A DNA stretch of 64,000 nt from Octadecabacter antarcticus 307 (GCF_000155675.2 NC_020911.1:4082501-4146500); one strand, 5' to 3'. Shown: positions 19,068 through 28,297, numbered from the stretch's first letter. Numbers and translations are program-made. The notes: generated by a model from the sequence alone, not told the origin.

Positions 19068-20402
19068 ATGAACACGCCTTTTACCCCAGGAATTGCAGCC
19101 GAGCGTCTCGGCGTTTCGGACTTGCAAGAAAATTTTGCTGATCTTCACGCGCCCTTAGACAGACACGAGGCTGCGGTTGCCGCAGACCGTTGTTATTTCT
19201 GCCACGACGCGCCGTGCGTCACCGCGTGCCCGACGGACATCGATATCCCGTTGTTCATTCGCCAGATCGCAACCGGAACGCCGGACGCTGCGGCGAATAC
19301 CATTTTTGAGATGAACATTCTCGGCGGCATGTGCGCCCGCGTGTGCCCGACTGAAGATTTGTGCGAACAGGCCTGCGTGCGTGAACTCGCCGAAGGCAAA
19401 CCGGTTGAGATTGGTCGTTTGCAACGCTTTGCCACAGACATTGTCATGGCGAAAGGCGTTATGCCGTTCAATCGGGCCGAACCGACGGGCAAGAACATCG
19501 CCGTTGTCGGTGCGGGGCCAGCAGGCCTGTCATGCGCACACCGACTGGCGATGCTGGGAAATGACGTGACCGTATATGACTCCCAGCCAAAGGCTGGCGG
19601 ACTGAACGAATACGGGATCGCCGCGTATAAAACGACGGATGACTTTGCGGCGCGCGAGGTCGACTGGCTGCTGTCGATCGGCGGTATAGAAATCAAGACC
19701 GGCATGGCGTTGGGGACAGATCTGAAAATCGATGATTTGGTGGGCGGCTTCGCTGCGGTGTTCTTGTCGGTGGGGCTTGGCGGCGTAAATGCGCTATCCG
19801 TGGACGGTGACAACAAGGATGGCGTGGACGACGCGGTTTCGTTTATCCGCGACCTGCGGCAGGCAAGCGATCTGGCCGCCCTGCCTGTCGGCCGTAATGT
19901 CGTTGTCATCGGTGGCGGCATGACTGCAGTGGACGCGGCAGTGCAATCAAAACTCCTTGGCGCGCAGCAGGTGACGATTGCCTACCGGCGCGGCCGCGAT
20001 GCGATGTCGGCCAGCCGATATGAACAAGATTTGGCTGCGTCGTTTGGGGTAAACCTGTTGTTTAATGTGCAGCCCAAGGCGATCCACGGCAACGGGTCTG
20101 TGGCTGAAATTGAGCTGGAATATACGAGCGCCGAGAACGGCAAATTGACCGGAACCGGCGAAACGATCCGCATCGCGGCAGATCAGGTGTTCAGTGCCAT
20201 TGGCCAGACTTTAACCAGCGATGGCGGGCTAAAATTGGACGGTCGCAAGATTGCCGTGACGAACGCAGGCCGCACCAGTCGCGATGGTATCTGGGCGGGT
20301 GGCGATTGTGCGTCGGGCGGTGATGATCTGACGGTAACAGCCGTCGCCGAAGGGCGCGATGCGGCGATGGATATTCATAAAACACTGAACGGGGATATTT
20401 GA
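19068..20402 (+). CDS. preT: NAD-dependent dihydropyrimidine dehydrogenase subunit PreT
   Basis: A 444-residue flavoprotein resembling the small subunit of glutamate synthase. N-terminal Fe-S motifs are CYFCHDAPCVTACP and MCARVCPTEDLCEQACVR. An FAD site VVGAGPAGLSCA lies near residue 146 and a pyridine-nucleotide site VVIGGGMTAVDAA near 275. With PreA it reduces uracil and thymine to the dihydropyrimidines using NAD(P)H. The ATG at 19068 follows AGGAG; an upstream in-frame start would add a nonconserved extension. preA starts 1 base after its stop. Confidence 0.94.
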   Translation: MNTPFTPGIAAERLGVSDLQENFADLHAPLDRHEAAVAADRCYFCHDAPCVTACPTDIDIPLFIRQIATGTPDAAANTIFEMNILGGMCARVCPTEDLCEQACVRELAEGKPVEIGRLQRFATDIVMAKGVMPFNRAEPTGKNIAVVGAGPAGLSCAHRLAMLGNDVTVYDSQPKAGGLNEYGIAAYKTTDDFAAREVDWLLSIGGIEIKTGMALGTDLKIDDLVGGFAAVFLSVGLGGVNALSVDGDNKDGVDDAVSFIRDLRQASDLAALPVGRNVVVIGGGMTAVDAAVQSKLLGAQQVTIAYRRGRDAMSASRYEQDLAASFGVNLLFNVQPKAIHGNGSVAEIELEYTSAENGKLTGTGETIRIAADQVFSAIGQTLTSDGGLKLDGRKIAVTNAGRTSRDGIWAGGDCASGGDDLTVTAVAEGRDAAMDIHKTLNGDI

Positions 20403-20403
20403 T

Positions 20404-21708
20404 ATGGCTGACCTGACAACGGACTTTATCGGCATCAAAAGCCCCAATCCATTCTGGCTGGCGTCCGCGCCACCAACTGACAAAGAATATAACGTCCGCC
20501 GCGCGTTTGAGGCTGGCTGGGGCGGTGTCGTTTGGAAGACATTAGGCGAAGAAGGGCCGCCCGTAGTAAACGTGAACGGCCCGCGTTATGGCGTGATTTA
20601 CGGCGCAGATCGCCGCGTGCTTGGGATCAACAATATCGAATTAATCACCGACCGCGACCTGCACACCAACCTTGAAGAAATCAAACGTGTGAAGGCGGAT
20701 TATCCAGATCGCGCGATCATCGTCAGCATCATGGTCCCGTGTGAAGAAGAGGCATGGAAGGCGATCTTGCCGCTGGTCGAAGACACGGGTGCCGATGGGA
20801 TCGAGCTGAATTTTGGCTGCCCGCACGGGATGAGCGAACGGGGCATGGGCGCTGCCGTTGGACAAGTGCCTGAGTACATCGAAATGGTGACGCGCTGGTG
20901 CAAAAAGTATTATTCCAAGCCCGTGATCGTGAAACTCACGCCGAATATCACCGACGTGCGCCAACCGGCAGCGGCGGCGCGACGGGGCGGCGCAGATGCT
21001 GTTAGCCTGATCAATACGATCAATTCCATCACTTCCGTAAACCTCGATTCGATGTCACCAGAACCCAGCATTGACGGCAAAGGCACGCATGGCGGCTATT
21101 GCGGCCCAGCGGTTAAACCAATTGCGATGTCGATGGTGAGTGAGATTGCACGCTTTGAAGAGACCAAAGGCATGCCTATTTCGGGCATTGGCGGTGTCAC
21201 CACGTGGCGCGACGCGGCGGAATTCATCACGCTGGGCTGTGGCAATGTGCAGGTTTGCACCGCAGTCATGACCTATGGCTTCAAGATTGTTCAGGAAATG
21301 ATTTCGGGCCTGTCGCAATGGATGGACGAAAAGGGACATACCTCAATTCAGGACTTCATGGGGGCTGCGGTACCGAACACCACCGACTGGCAGTACCTGA
21401 ACCTCAACTATATCGCGAAAGCGGTGATCAATCAGGACGACTGTATTTCTTGCGGGCGCTGCTACGCGGCCTGCGAAGACACATCCCACCAAGCAATTGC
21501 CATGTCGCAAGATCGCACTTTCACGGTCATCGACGAAGAATGTGTTGCCTGTAATCTGTGCGTCGATGTTTGCCCTGTTGAGGACTGCATCACCATGGTT
21601 GCCCTTGCGCCGGGGACGACTGATCCGCGCACGGGCAAGGTGGTGCAAAAGGAATACGCAAACTGGACGACGCACCCAAATAATCCTGCTGCCACAGCTG
21701 CAGTGTGA
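20404..21708 (+). CDS. preA: NAD-dependent dihydropyrimidine dehydrogenase subunit PreA
   Basis: A 434-residue protein: FMN-binding dihydroorotate dehydrogenase-like barrel followed by a two-cluster ferredoxin domain. The loop ELNFGCPHGMSERGMGAA holds the catalytic Cys, and CISCGRCYAAC and CVACNLCVDVCP bind two 4Fe-4S clusters. It carries the pyrimidine-reducing site of the heterodimer. This is step one of the reductive pathway; the following enzymes at 24094 and 22598 complete it. A terminator-like hairpin follows 33 bases later. Confidence 0.95.
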   Translation: MADLTTDFIGIKSPNPFWLASAPPTDKEYNVRRAFEAGWGGVVWKTLGEEGPPVVNVNGPRYGVIYGADRRVLGINNIELITDRDLHTNLEEIKRVKADYPDRAIIVSIMVPCEEEAWKAILPLVEDTGADGIELNFGCPHGMSERGMGAAVGQVPEYIEMVTRWCKKYYSKPVIVKLTPNITDVRQPAAAARRGGADAVSLINTINSITSVNLDSMSPEPSIDGKGTHGGYCGPAVKPIAMSMVSEIARFEETKGMPISGIGGVTTWRDAAEFITLGCGNVQVCTAVMTYGFKIVQEMISGLSQWMDEKGHTSIQDFMGAAVPNTTDWQYLNLNYIAKAVINQDDCISCGRCYAACEDTSHQAIAMSQDRTFTVIDEECVACNLCVDVCPVEDCITMVALAPGTTDPRTGKVVQKEYANWTTHPNNPAATAAV

Positions 21709-21740
21709 CGACGTCGTCCCTGACAGTTTCTTCCCTAAGA

Positions 21741-21776
21741 CTGGGCCAGTGCAATGGCACATTGGCCCATTTTTTG
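21741..21776 (+). terminator. Probable terminator after preTA
   Basis: GGGCCAGTGC pairs with GCACATTGGCCC around an AATG loop, with one bulge, and is followed by a run of T. It separates preA from the convergent rutR-like gene and may act in both directions. Confidence 0.65.
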
Positions 21777-21799
21777 GCCAATTAACTTTTTGGCCGACC

Positions 21800-22414
21800 C
21801 TATGGCGTTAGAAGCCCACGCAGCATCGCCTCAAGGTGGTGTTTGGCCCCATAAAACGGGTCAGTTTTGCCCAAAATGGCGCGCACTTGAACATCGAAAT
21901 CAGCGTAATGTTGCGTCTGCGCCCAGATTGAAAAAATCAGGTGGTAAGGATCAATTTTATTGATACGACCAGCGGCGGCCCAGCCATTTATGACAACCGC
22001 AATCTCATCCACCAGTTCACGCAATTCGCCCTGCAAAACATCGCCGATGCGCGGCGCACCTTGGATGATTTCATTGGCGAACAGGCGACTTTCACGCGGA
22101 TAATGCTGTGACATGTCCAGTTTTCGGTTGGCATAACCGAGCAGTTCTTCAACCGGATCGCCGTTCGCATCGATTTTACGCAAAGGTTCTAACCAGTTCT
22201 CAAGCAATTTCGCCAACAACTCCGTGTAAATCGCGTCTTTAGAGCGGAAATAGTACAGCAGATTGGGCTTCGACAGCCCCGCCTCGTCTGCCACTTGGTC
22301 TAACGTCGACCCACGAAATCCAAACTGTGAAAACACCACCAGACCTGCAGATAGAATCGCAGCCTGATTTTTCTTCTGGATTCGGGTGTCCGATTTTGGG
22401 CTTACTTTGGTCAT
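21800..22414 (-). CDS. rutR: TetR family transcriptional regulator, RutR type
   Basis: A 204-residue TetR protein with N-terminal helix-turn-helix (FSQFGFRGSTLDQVADEAGL; KPNLLYYFRSKDAIY) and a C-terminal domain containing FANEIIQGAPRI and QTQHYADF, both found in RutR. RutR senses uracil or thymine and represses pyrimidine catabolism. It lies between preTA and the amidohydrolase gene and points away from the latter; a good RutR-type operator is in that divergent spacer. No strong ribosome site precedes the ATG. Confidence 0.9.
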   Translation of the reverse strand: MTKVSPKSDTRIQKKNQAAILSAGLVVFSQFGFRGSTLDQVADEAGLSKPNLLYYFRSKDAIYTELLAKLLENWLEPLRKIDANGDPVEELLGYANRKLDMSQHYPRESRLFANEIIQGAPRIGDVLQGELRELVDEIAVVINGWAAAGRINKIDPYHLIFSIWAQTQHYADFDVQVRAILGKTDPFYGAKHHLEAMLRGLLTP

Positions 22415-22538
22415 GAGGCGGTTTTCGATTCGTCTAAATACTGGGCGGGATGCCCGAATGTTTCACTCGGTTTAACCAAAGACGGCCGAACGGGTAAGCA
22501 TAATCCTTGACTGGCTATAACCCTCTGTTAGCGTGGCT

Positions 22539-22554
22539 TTTACCAGTTGGTCAA
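22539..22554. promoter_or_regulatory. RutR-type operator
   Basis: TTTACCAGTTGGTCAA matches the published RutR palindrome TTGACCA-N2-TGGTCAA at 13 of 14 defined positions. It lies in the divergent region between rutR and the amidohydrolase gene, 44 bases before the chosen ATG, where a bound repressor could control both. Confidence 0.72.
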
Positions 22555-22597
22555 ATTATTGCAGCCATCACCACACCAAATCTCCGGGGGACACGCG

Positions 22598-23848
22598 ATG
22601 CCATCAATGGGCGAAAATCTAAAGGTGAATGGTGCGCGGCTGTGGGACAGCCTGATGGACATGGCCAAAATCGGCCCCGGCGTGGCAGGCGGCAACAACC
22701 GCCAGACCGTCACGGACGAAGACAGCGAAGGCCGGCATTTGTTCAAGGGTTGGTGCGAGGCCGCTGGATGCACCATGGGCCTTGATACGATGGGCAACAT
22801 GTTCGCGACCCGTGCGGGAACTGATCCAGATGCCCTGCCCGTTTATGTGGGTTCGCATTTGGATACACAGCCGACGGGTGGTAAATATGATGGTGTTTTG
22901 GGGGTTCTATCGGGGCTGGAAATCATCCGCACGATGAACGACCTCGACATCAAAACCAAACACCCCATCGTGGTGACAAACTGGACCAACGAAGAAGGCA
23001 CGCGATACGCGCCCGCAATGTTGTCGTCCGGTGTTTTCGCTGGGTTACACACGCAGGATTGGGCCTACGATCGCATCGATGCAGACGGCAAGACCTTCGG
23101 CGACGAATTAAAACGGATCGGCTGGCAAGGGGACGAGGTCGTCGGTGCCCGTAAAATGCGCGCGTTCTTTGAATTGCACATCGAACAAGGGCCAATTCTG
23201 GAGGCCGAGGGCAAAGACATCGGCGTCGTCACCCACGGCCAAGGATTAGCGTGGACGCAGGTGACCATAACAGGGCGCGACGCGCACACCGGATCAACGC
23301 CCATGCCGATGCGCAAGAACGCAGGCCTCGCCATGGCGAGGATATTGGAAAAGGTCGACGAAATCGCGATGTCCCACGCCCCCCACGCGGTCGGTGCGGC
23401 GGGCCACATCGACGTCTACCCAAATTCGCGCAATGTGATCCCCGGAAAGGTGGTCTTTACGGTGGATTTCAGGTCACCAGACTTGAATGTGATCACAGAT
23501 ATGGAAGCGCGGTTGCGCGTTGAAGGACAGGCAATTGCAGACGCGATGGGCATGGAAATCAAATTCGAAAAGGTTGGCGGGTTTGACCCGGTGGCGTTTG
23601 ACGACGGCTGCGTTTCTGCCGTTCGCGCCGCCGCAGAACGCCTTGGCTATTCCCACATGAACCTGATTTCTGGCGCGGGCCATGACGCCTGCTGGATCAA
23701 CCGCGTCGCGCCCACCGCGATGGTGATGTGCCCGTGTGTGGGTGGACTATCGCACAACGAGGCCGAAGAAATCTCACCAGAATGGGCGACGGCAGGAACG
23801 GATGTTTTGATGCACGCGGTGCTGGAAACGGCGGAGATTGTGGGTTGA
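22598..23848 (+). CDS. hyuC: Zn-dependent hydrolase, N-carbamoyl-beta-alanine amidohydrolase type
   Basis: A 416-residue M20/amidase-hydantoinase family enzyme. Metal-site motifs are GSHLDTQPTGGKYDGVLGV, TNWTNEEGTRYAPA and FELHIEQGP, with the late His in SGAGHDACWI. In pyrimidine degradation it hydrolyses N-carbamoyl-beta-alanine (or the methyl homologue) to beta-alanine, CO2 and NH3. Start at ATG 22598 after GGGGGA; the in-frame ATG at 22547 would add 17 residues overlapping the RutR operator. A 245-base AT-richer gap follows. Confidence 0.9.
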   Translation: MPSMGENLKVNGARLWDSLMDMAKIGPGVAGGNNRQTVTDEDSEGRHLFKGWCEAAGCTMGLDTMGNMFATRAGTDPDALPVYVGSHLDTQPTGGKYDGVLGVLSGLEIIRTMNDLDIKTKHPIVVTNWTNEEGTRYAPAMLSSGVFAGLHTQDWAYDRIDADGKTFGDELKRIGWQGDEVVGARKMRAFFELHIEQGPILEAEGKDIGVVTHGQGLAWTQVTITGRDAHTGSTPMPMRKNAGLAMARILEKVDEIAMSHAPHAVGAAGHIDVYPNSRNVIPGKVVFTVDFRSPDLNVITDMEARLRVEGQAIADAMGMEIKFEKVGGFDPVAFDDGCVSAVRAAAERLGYSHMNLISGAGHDACWINRVAPTAMVMCPCVGGLSHNEAEEISPEWATAGTDVLMHAVLETAEIVG

Positions 23849-23873
23849 AGATTTACTCTCACGTCGATCCATC

Positions 23874-24005
23874 ATGGATACCAATCAAGACGGAAGTCCT
23901 TCAAAATACTATGCATTCAAACTGGGCAACAACAAAATCAAAAATGAGCAGCGGTTTGAAACCGAGAGGGAACTCGCTATTTTTCATTCCACTTACTCAG
24001 ATTGA
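23874..24005 (+). CDS. Hypothetical 43-residue ORF in an AT-rich spacer
   Basis: This short frame starts MDTNQDGSPSKYYAFKLG and ends TERELAIFHSTYSD before TGA. Composition looks protein-like (many Lys, Asn, Tyr, Glu) and unlike the surrounding GC-rich genes, but no ribosome site is evident. It may be a gene fragment or a chance frame. I recognise no family. Confidence 0.25.
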   Translation: MDTNQDGSPSKYYAFKLGNNKIKNEQRFETERELAIFHSTYSD

Positions 24006-24093
24006 AAAACATACTTCTCCCATCCGAGCGGAAGACTGAGAAACCAGCGCTTAACCGTTATTGGGTAACCTAACCAAGTCGAGGAACGCGAAC

Positions 24094-25548
24094 ATGACCA
24101 CAGTCATCAAAAACGGCACCATCGTCACGGCGGACCTGACCTATAAGGCGGACGTCCTCATCGAAGATGGTGTGATCACCGAAATCGGGCCGGACCTGAA
24201 AGGCGACGAACAACTCGACGCCACAGGCTGCTACGTCATGCCCGGTGGCATCGACCCGCATACGCACCTCGAAATGCCGTTCATGGGCACCTATTCCACC
24301 GACAATTTTGAATCCGGCACGCGGGCGGCATTGTCGGGCGGCACCACGATGGTCGTGGATTTCGTCCTGCCAGGGCAAGGCCAGGGCTTCGTGGATGCGA
24401 TGAAGGCGTGGCACAACAAATCCACCCTCGCCAGTTGCGATTATTCGTTTCATATGGCCGTGACGTGGTGGGGCAAAGAGCTGTTCGATGAAATGCCTAC
24501 GGTCATCAACGACCACGGCATCAATACGTTCAAACACTTCATGGCCTACAAGGGCGCGTTGATGGTCAATGACGATGAACTGTATGCGTCGTTCAGCCGT
24601 CTGTCAGAACTGGGCGGCATCGCGATGGTGCATGCGGAAAACGGCGATGTGGTGGCGGAATTGCAGGCCAAACTTCTGGCCGAAGGCAACACCGGACCCG
24701 AAGCCCACGCCTATTCCCGCCCCCCGCAGGTCGAGGGCGAGGCGACCAACCGCGCAATCATGATTGCCGACATGGCGGGCGTGCCGTTGTACGTGGTCCA
24801 CACGTCCTGCGAGGAAGCCCACGAGGCGATCCGGCGCGCAAAACAGCAAGGCAAACGCGTCTGGGGCGAGCCGCTGATCCAGCATTTAACCTTGGATGAA
24901 TCCGAGTATTTCAACAAAGACTGGGACCACGCAGCGCGGCGCGTCATGTCACCACCGTTTCGCAACAAACAACATCAGGACAGCCTGTGGGCGGGTCTGC
25001 AAAGCGGCAGCTTGTCGGTCGTCGCGACGGACCATTGTGCTTTTACAACCGAACAGAAACGTACGGGTTTGGGCGATTTCACCAAGATTCCCAACGGCAC
25101 CGGCGGGCTTGAAGATCGCATGCCGATGCTTTGGACCCACGGCGTGAACACGGGCCGTTTGACGATGAATGAATTTGTTGCGGTGACATCAACGAACATC
25201 GCCAAAATCCTAAATTGCTACCCCACAAAGGGTGCGGTTTTGGTGGGGGCGGACGCCGATTTGGTGGTCTGGGATCCAGAAAAGGAAAAGACGATCACGG
25301 CAGGTGCGCAACAATCGGCCATTGATTATAACGTGTTCGAGGGAAAACACGTCAAAGGCCTGCCACGCTTCACACTCACACGCGGCCATGTCGCCGTGCA
25401 CGACGGCGAAATCCGCACGCAAGAAGGTCACGGTAAGTTTGTGAAACGTAAAGGCAACGGGACCGTCAACAAGGCCCTGTCGTCATGGAAAGAACTCACC
25501 GCGCCGCGCCCTGTGCAACGTTCGGGTATTCCGGCGTCGGGGGTTTAA
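24094..25548 (+). CDS. hydA: Dihydropyrimidinase (D-hydantoinase)
   Basis: A 484-residue cyclic amidohydrolase. It has the metal-binding GGIDPHTHLEMPFMGT, the carboxylated Lys region FKHFMAYKGALMVND, MVHAENGDV, YVVHTSCEEA and VATDHCAF. It opens dihydrouracil or dihydrothymine to the N-carbamoyl amino acid, between PreTA and the amidohydrolase. The ATG at 24094 follows GAGGAA. It ends 5 bases before a tiny Cys-rich gene and is probably co-transcribed with the ABC importer downstream. Confidence 0.94.
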   Translation: MTTVIKNGTIVTADLTYKADVLIEDGVITEIGPDLKGDEQLDATGCYVMPGGIDPHTHLEMPFMGTYSTDNFESGTRAALSGGTTMVVDFVLPGQGQGFVDAMKAWHNKSTLASCDYSFHMAVTWWGKELFDEMPTVINDHGINTFKHFMAYKGALMVNDDELYASFSRLSELGGIAMVHAENGDVVAELQAKLLAEGNTGPEAHAYSRPPQVEGEATNRAIMIADMAGVPLYVVHTSCEEAHEAIRRAKQQGKRVWGEPLIQHLTLDESEYFNKDWDHAARRVMSPPFRNKQHQDSLWAGLQSGSLSVVATDHCAFTTEQKRTGLGDFTKIPNGTGGLEDRMPMLWTHGVNTGRLTMNEFVAVTSTNIAKILNCYPTKGAVLVGADADLVVWDPEKEKTITAGAQQSAIDYNVFEGKHVKGLPRFTLTRGHVAVHDGEIRTQEGHGKFVKRKGNGTVNKALSSWKELTAPRPVQRSGIPASGV

Positions 25549-25553
25549 TTAAA

Positions 25554-25688
25554 TTGGCAAAATGTGAATGCGGTTGCAGCAACGTCGCGACGGGCGGGGA
25601 GTTTTTGTCAGGCCACGATCAAAAGCTGCGGGTCGAAATTGAGACTGGTAGGATGATTGTATGCAAAACGAAAGATGACGAAGGATGA
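25554..25688 (+). CDS. Small Cys-rich protein with CxCGC...GHDxKLR motif
   Basis: A 44-residue frame with a TTG start at 25554 and GGGGG about 8 bases before it. It reads LAKCECGCSNVATGGEFLSG followed by HDQKLR, then a charged tail. The CxCGC-x10-F-x2-GHDxKL layout resembles short zinc-finger-like domains found in small bacterial proteins. The stop overlaps the ABC ATPase start (ATGA), the same coupling used elsewhere in this operon, which argues that it is translated. There is no in-frame ATG near the front, so it is easily missed by gene callers. Function unknown. Confidence 0.6.
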   Translation: MAKCECGCSNVATGGEFLSGHDQKLRVEIETGRMIVCKTKDDEG

Positions 25689-26464
25689 GTGAACCTGTCA
25701 TACGGGCCCGCAACCTCGACCTGACGTTCACCACGAACGACGGACCAGTGCACGCGCTCAAAGACGTGTCGCTTGATATTCAAAAGGGCGAATTCGTCAG
25801 TTTCATCGGGCCGTCAGGCTGTGGGAAGACGACGTTCTTGCGCTGTATTGCGGGGCTTGAAACGCCAACAGCTGGTGAAATTTCCGTCAACGGGATGACG
25901 CCAGACGATGCGCGCCGCGCGCGCGCTTACGGTTATGTGTTCCAAGCGGCAGGGCTTTATCCATGGCGCACGATTGGCGGCAATATCAGCCTGCCGCTCG
26001 AAATCATGGGGTTTAGCAAAGCCGAACAGCGTGAGCGCGTAAACCGTGTCATGGACCTTGTCGACCTTGGCGGCTTTGAAAAGAAATTCCCGTGGCAATT
26101 GTCTGGCGGCATGCAGCAACGCGCGTCGATTGCGCGCGCGCTTGCGTTTGATGCAGATATATTATTGATGGATGAACCGTTCGGGGCTTTGGATGAAATT
26201 GTCCGCGACCACCTGAATGAACAGCTGCTAAAGCTTTGGGCACGAACGGAAAAGACCATTGGTTTTGTGACCCATTCGATCCCCGAAGCGGTATATCTGT
26301 CTACCAAGATCGTCGTTATGTCACCCCGTCCCGGACGCATCACAGATGTGATCGACAGCCCGCTGCCCAAAGAACGCCCACTGGATATTCGCGACAGCCC
26401 TGAGTTCATCGAGATCGCGCACCGCGTCCGCGACGGGCTGCGCGCGGGGCATGTGGATGACTAG
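25685..26464 (+). CDS. ABC transporter ATP-binding protein (nitrate/sulfonate/pyrimidine type)
   Basis: A 259-residue ATPase with Walker A GPSGCGKTTFLR, Q-loop VFQAAGLYPWRT, signature LSGGMQQRASIARAL, Walker B ILLMDEPFGALDE and H-loop VTHSIPEAV. It belongs to the TauB/SsuB/ThiZ subgroup. It starts inside the stop of the small Cys-rich gene and lies 3 bases before the first permease. From context it energises uptake of a pyrimidine, hydantoin or related N-heterocycle; substrate not proven. Confidence 0.93.
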   Translation: MSEPVIRARNLDLTFTTNDGPVHALKDVSLDIQKGEFVSFIGPSGCGKTTFLRCIAGLETPTAGEISVNGMTPDDARRARAYGYVFQAAGLYPWRTIGGNISLPLEIMGFSKAEQRERVNRVMDLVDLGGFEKKFPWQLSGGMQQRASIARALAFDADILLMDEPFGALDEIVRDHLNEQLLKLWARTEKTIGFVTHSIPEAVYLSTKIVVMSPRPGRITDVIDSPLPKERPLDIRDSPEFIEIAHRVRDGLRAGHVDD

Positions 26465-26467
26465 GTC

Positions 26468-27397
26468 ATGAACATCAGGGATATCATTCCAGCGTTGGTG
26501 GTTGTGGGGGTCATCTTCGTCATTTGGACGGCTGCCGTTATTCCAATGAATGCACATTTGACGGCGGATCAGGCGCAACGTGATGGATTAATCATGACGC
26601 CAGAAGCGCCGCGAGACCGGCAGGCGTACACTGGGCTGACGTTGGTGATTAAGAACCCCGCGATCATCGCGATGACCTATACGCTGATCCGCCCGCGCCT
26701 GCCATCACCACATCAGGTCGCGATTGAGATGTATGAGACGATCTTTACCAAGGCCCCGACATCGCGGCGATCACTGGTGTATCACGCATGGGTCACACTG
26801 TCGGCGACGCTGCTTGGGTTTGTGATGGGCACTACGATGGGCGTGCTGTTGGCCGTCGGTATTGTCTATAACCGCACGATGGATAAGTCCGTGATGCCGT
26901 GGGCAATCACATCGCAAACCATTCCTATTCTGGCGCTGGCCCCGATGATTATCGTCATGCTGGGTGCGATTGGAATTCAAGGGCTATTTCCCAAATCCAT
27001 AATCTCCGCCTACCTGAGCTTTTTCCCTGTCGTTGTCGGCATGGTCAAAGGATTGCGCAGTCCTGATAGGATGCAGCTGGACCTGCTGCGCACCTACAGT
27101 GCCAACGCACATCAGGGGTTTTGGAAACTTCGCCTGCCCGCGTCGATGCCGTATCTGTTTGCGTCGCTAAAGATCGGGATTTCGGCCGCTTTGGTCGGCG
27201 CGATTGTTGCTGAATTACCAACGGGCGCGCGAGCTGGTTTTGGTGCGCGGATGCTGGTCGGCGACCAATACGGGCAGCCTATGGTCACATGGGCCGCCCT
27301 GTTCGGGGCGGCGATTACCGCGGCGCTACTGGTCGCAATCCTAAGCTGGATTGAACGGCGCACTTTGGCGCGTATGGGTATGGGGGCAACGGCGTGA
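26468..27397 (+). CDS. ABC transporter permease
   Basis: A 309-residue inner membrane protein with the BPD_transp_1 fold. The cytoplasmic EAA-like loop (LLRTYSANAHQGFWKLRLPA) shows coupling to the ATPase. A long N-terminal segment (residues 1-75) with one helix precedes the core. The following permease overlaps it by 4 bases, so the channel is a heterodimer. Confidence 0.92.
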   Translation: MNIRDIIPALVVVGVIFVIWTAAVIPMNAHLTADQAQRDGLIMTPEAPRDRQAYTGLTLVIKNPAIIAMTYTLIRPRLPSPHQVAIEMYETIFTKAPTSRRSLVYHAWVTLSATLLGFVMGTTMGVLLAVGIVYNRTMDKSVMPWAITSQTIPILALAPMIIVMLGAIGIQGLFPKSIISAYLSFFPVVVGMVKGLRSPDRMQLDLLRTYSANAHQGFWKLRLPASMPYLFASLKIGISAALVGAIVAELPTGARAGFGARMLVGDQYGQPMVTWAALFGAAITAALLVAILSWIERRTLARMGMGATA

Positions 27398-28236
27398 TGG
27401 CGTTTTTGATTGCACTCACGATCTGGGCCGCTGGCTGGTGGATCAATGCGCGGCTTGCAAATGGGCCGCGATCTGACAACCGTGCGATCAGACTGCTTAT
27501 TCCCATCATTTTTGGCGTTACGGTCATCGCAATGTGGCAGGTGCTTGTTACGATGCTTGGCATCAGTCCAATCATTCTGCCACCGCCATCCTCTATCGCC
27601 GTGCGGTTTGCCAGCGAAATCCCAATTCTTTGGGCGGACTTCGAACAGACCATCTTAAAAGGTGCGATGACGGGTTATGTCATCGGCATGATTGCGGCGT
27701 TTGCCGTGGCATTGCTCGCGGACCGCAGCGAATTCCTCACCAAGGGTATTCTGCCCGTGGGCGCGTTTATGGCCGCTTTACCAATTGTCGGTACAGCGCC
27801 AATTTTCGTAAAATGGCTCGGCAGTGATTGGCAGTCCAAGGCGGCAGTGGTCGGCGTCATGGTGTTCTTCCCTATCCTTGTGAACACGGTGGCGGGTTTG
27901 AAAGATACAAGCGCGATGCAGCGCGACCTGATGCGCACCTACGGAGCTGGCTATTGGGCGACCTTGTTCAAATTGCGCCTGCCCGCTGCGTTGCCATTTA
28001 TGTTTAACGGTTTGAAAATTGCGACCACGCTTGCGCTTATCGGTGCGATTGTTGCTGAATTTTTCGGCTCACCAACCGTTGGTATGGGCTTTCGGATATC
28101 CACATCGGTGGGGCAACTTGCGCTTGATATGGTTTGGGCTGAAATTGTGGTTGCCGCCCTTGCGGGATCGGCATTCTACGGGCTCATGGCCCTGATCGAA
28201 AAAAGGGCGACGTTCTGGCATCCGTCGCAGCGCTAA
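27394..28236 (+). CDS. ABC transporter permease
   Basis: A 280-residue membrane protein, the second permease of the importer. It has PPPSSIAVRFASE before the core, and its EAA-like loop (LMRTYGAGYWATLFKLRLPA) closely parallels the first permease, suggesting an old duplication. An in-frame ATG (27397) directly follows the first. A 61-base gap precedes the binding-protein gene. Confidence 0.92.
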   Translation: MMAFLIALTIWAAGWWINARLANGPRSDNRAIRLLIPIIFGVTVIAMWQVLVTMLGISPIILPPPSSIAVRFASEIPILWADFEQTILKGAMTGYVIGMIAAFAVALLADRSEFLTKGILPVGAFMAALPIVGTAPIFVKWLGSDWQSKAAVVGVMVFFPILVNTVAGLKDTSAMQRDLMRTYGAGYWATLFKLRLPAALPFMFNGLKIATTLALIGAIVAEFFGSPTVGMGFRISTSVGQLALDMVWAEIVVAALAGSAFYGLMALIEKRATFWHPSQR

Positions 28237-28297
28237 CAATCAATAATAAGACTTCGGCGGAACCGGAGCGACACGCAACCTGACACTGGAGGTCAAC

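Noticed and set aside
24070..24537. 155-residue minus-strand frame within dihydropyrimidinase
   Set aside because: It is an antisense shadow of a clearly recognised enzyme.
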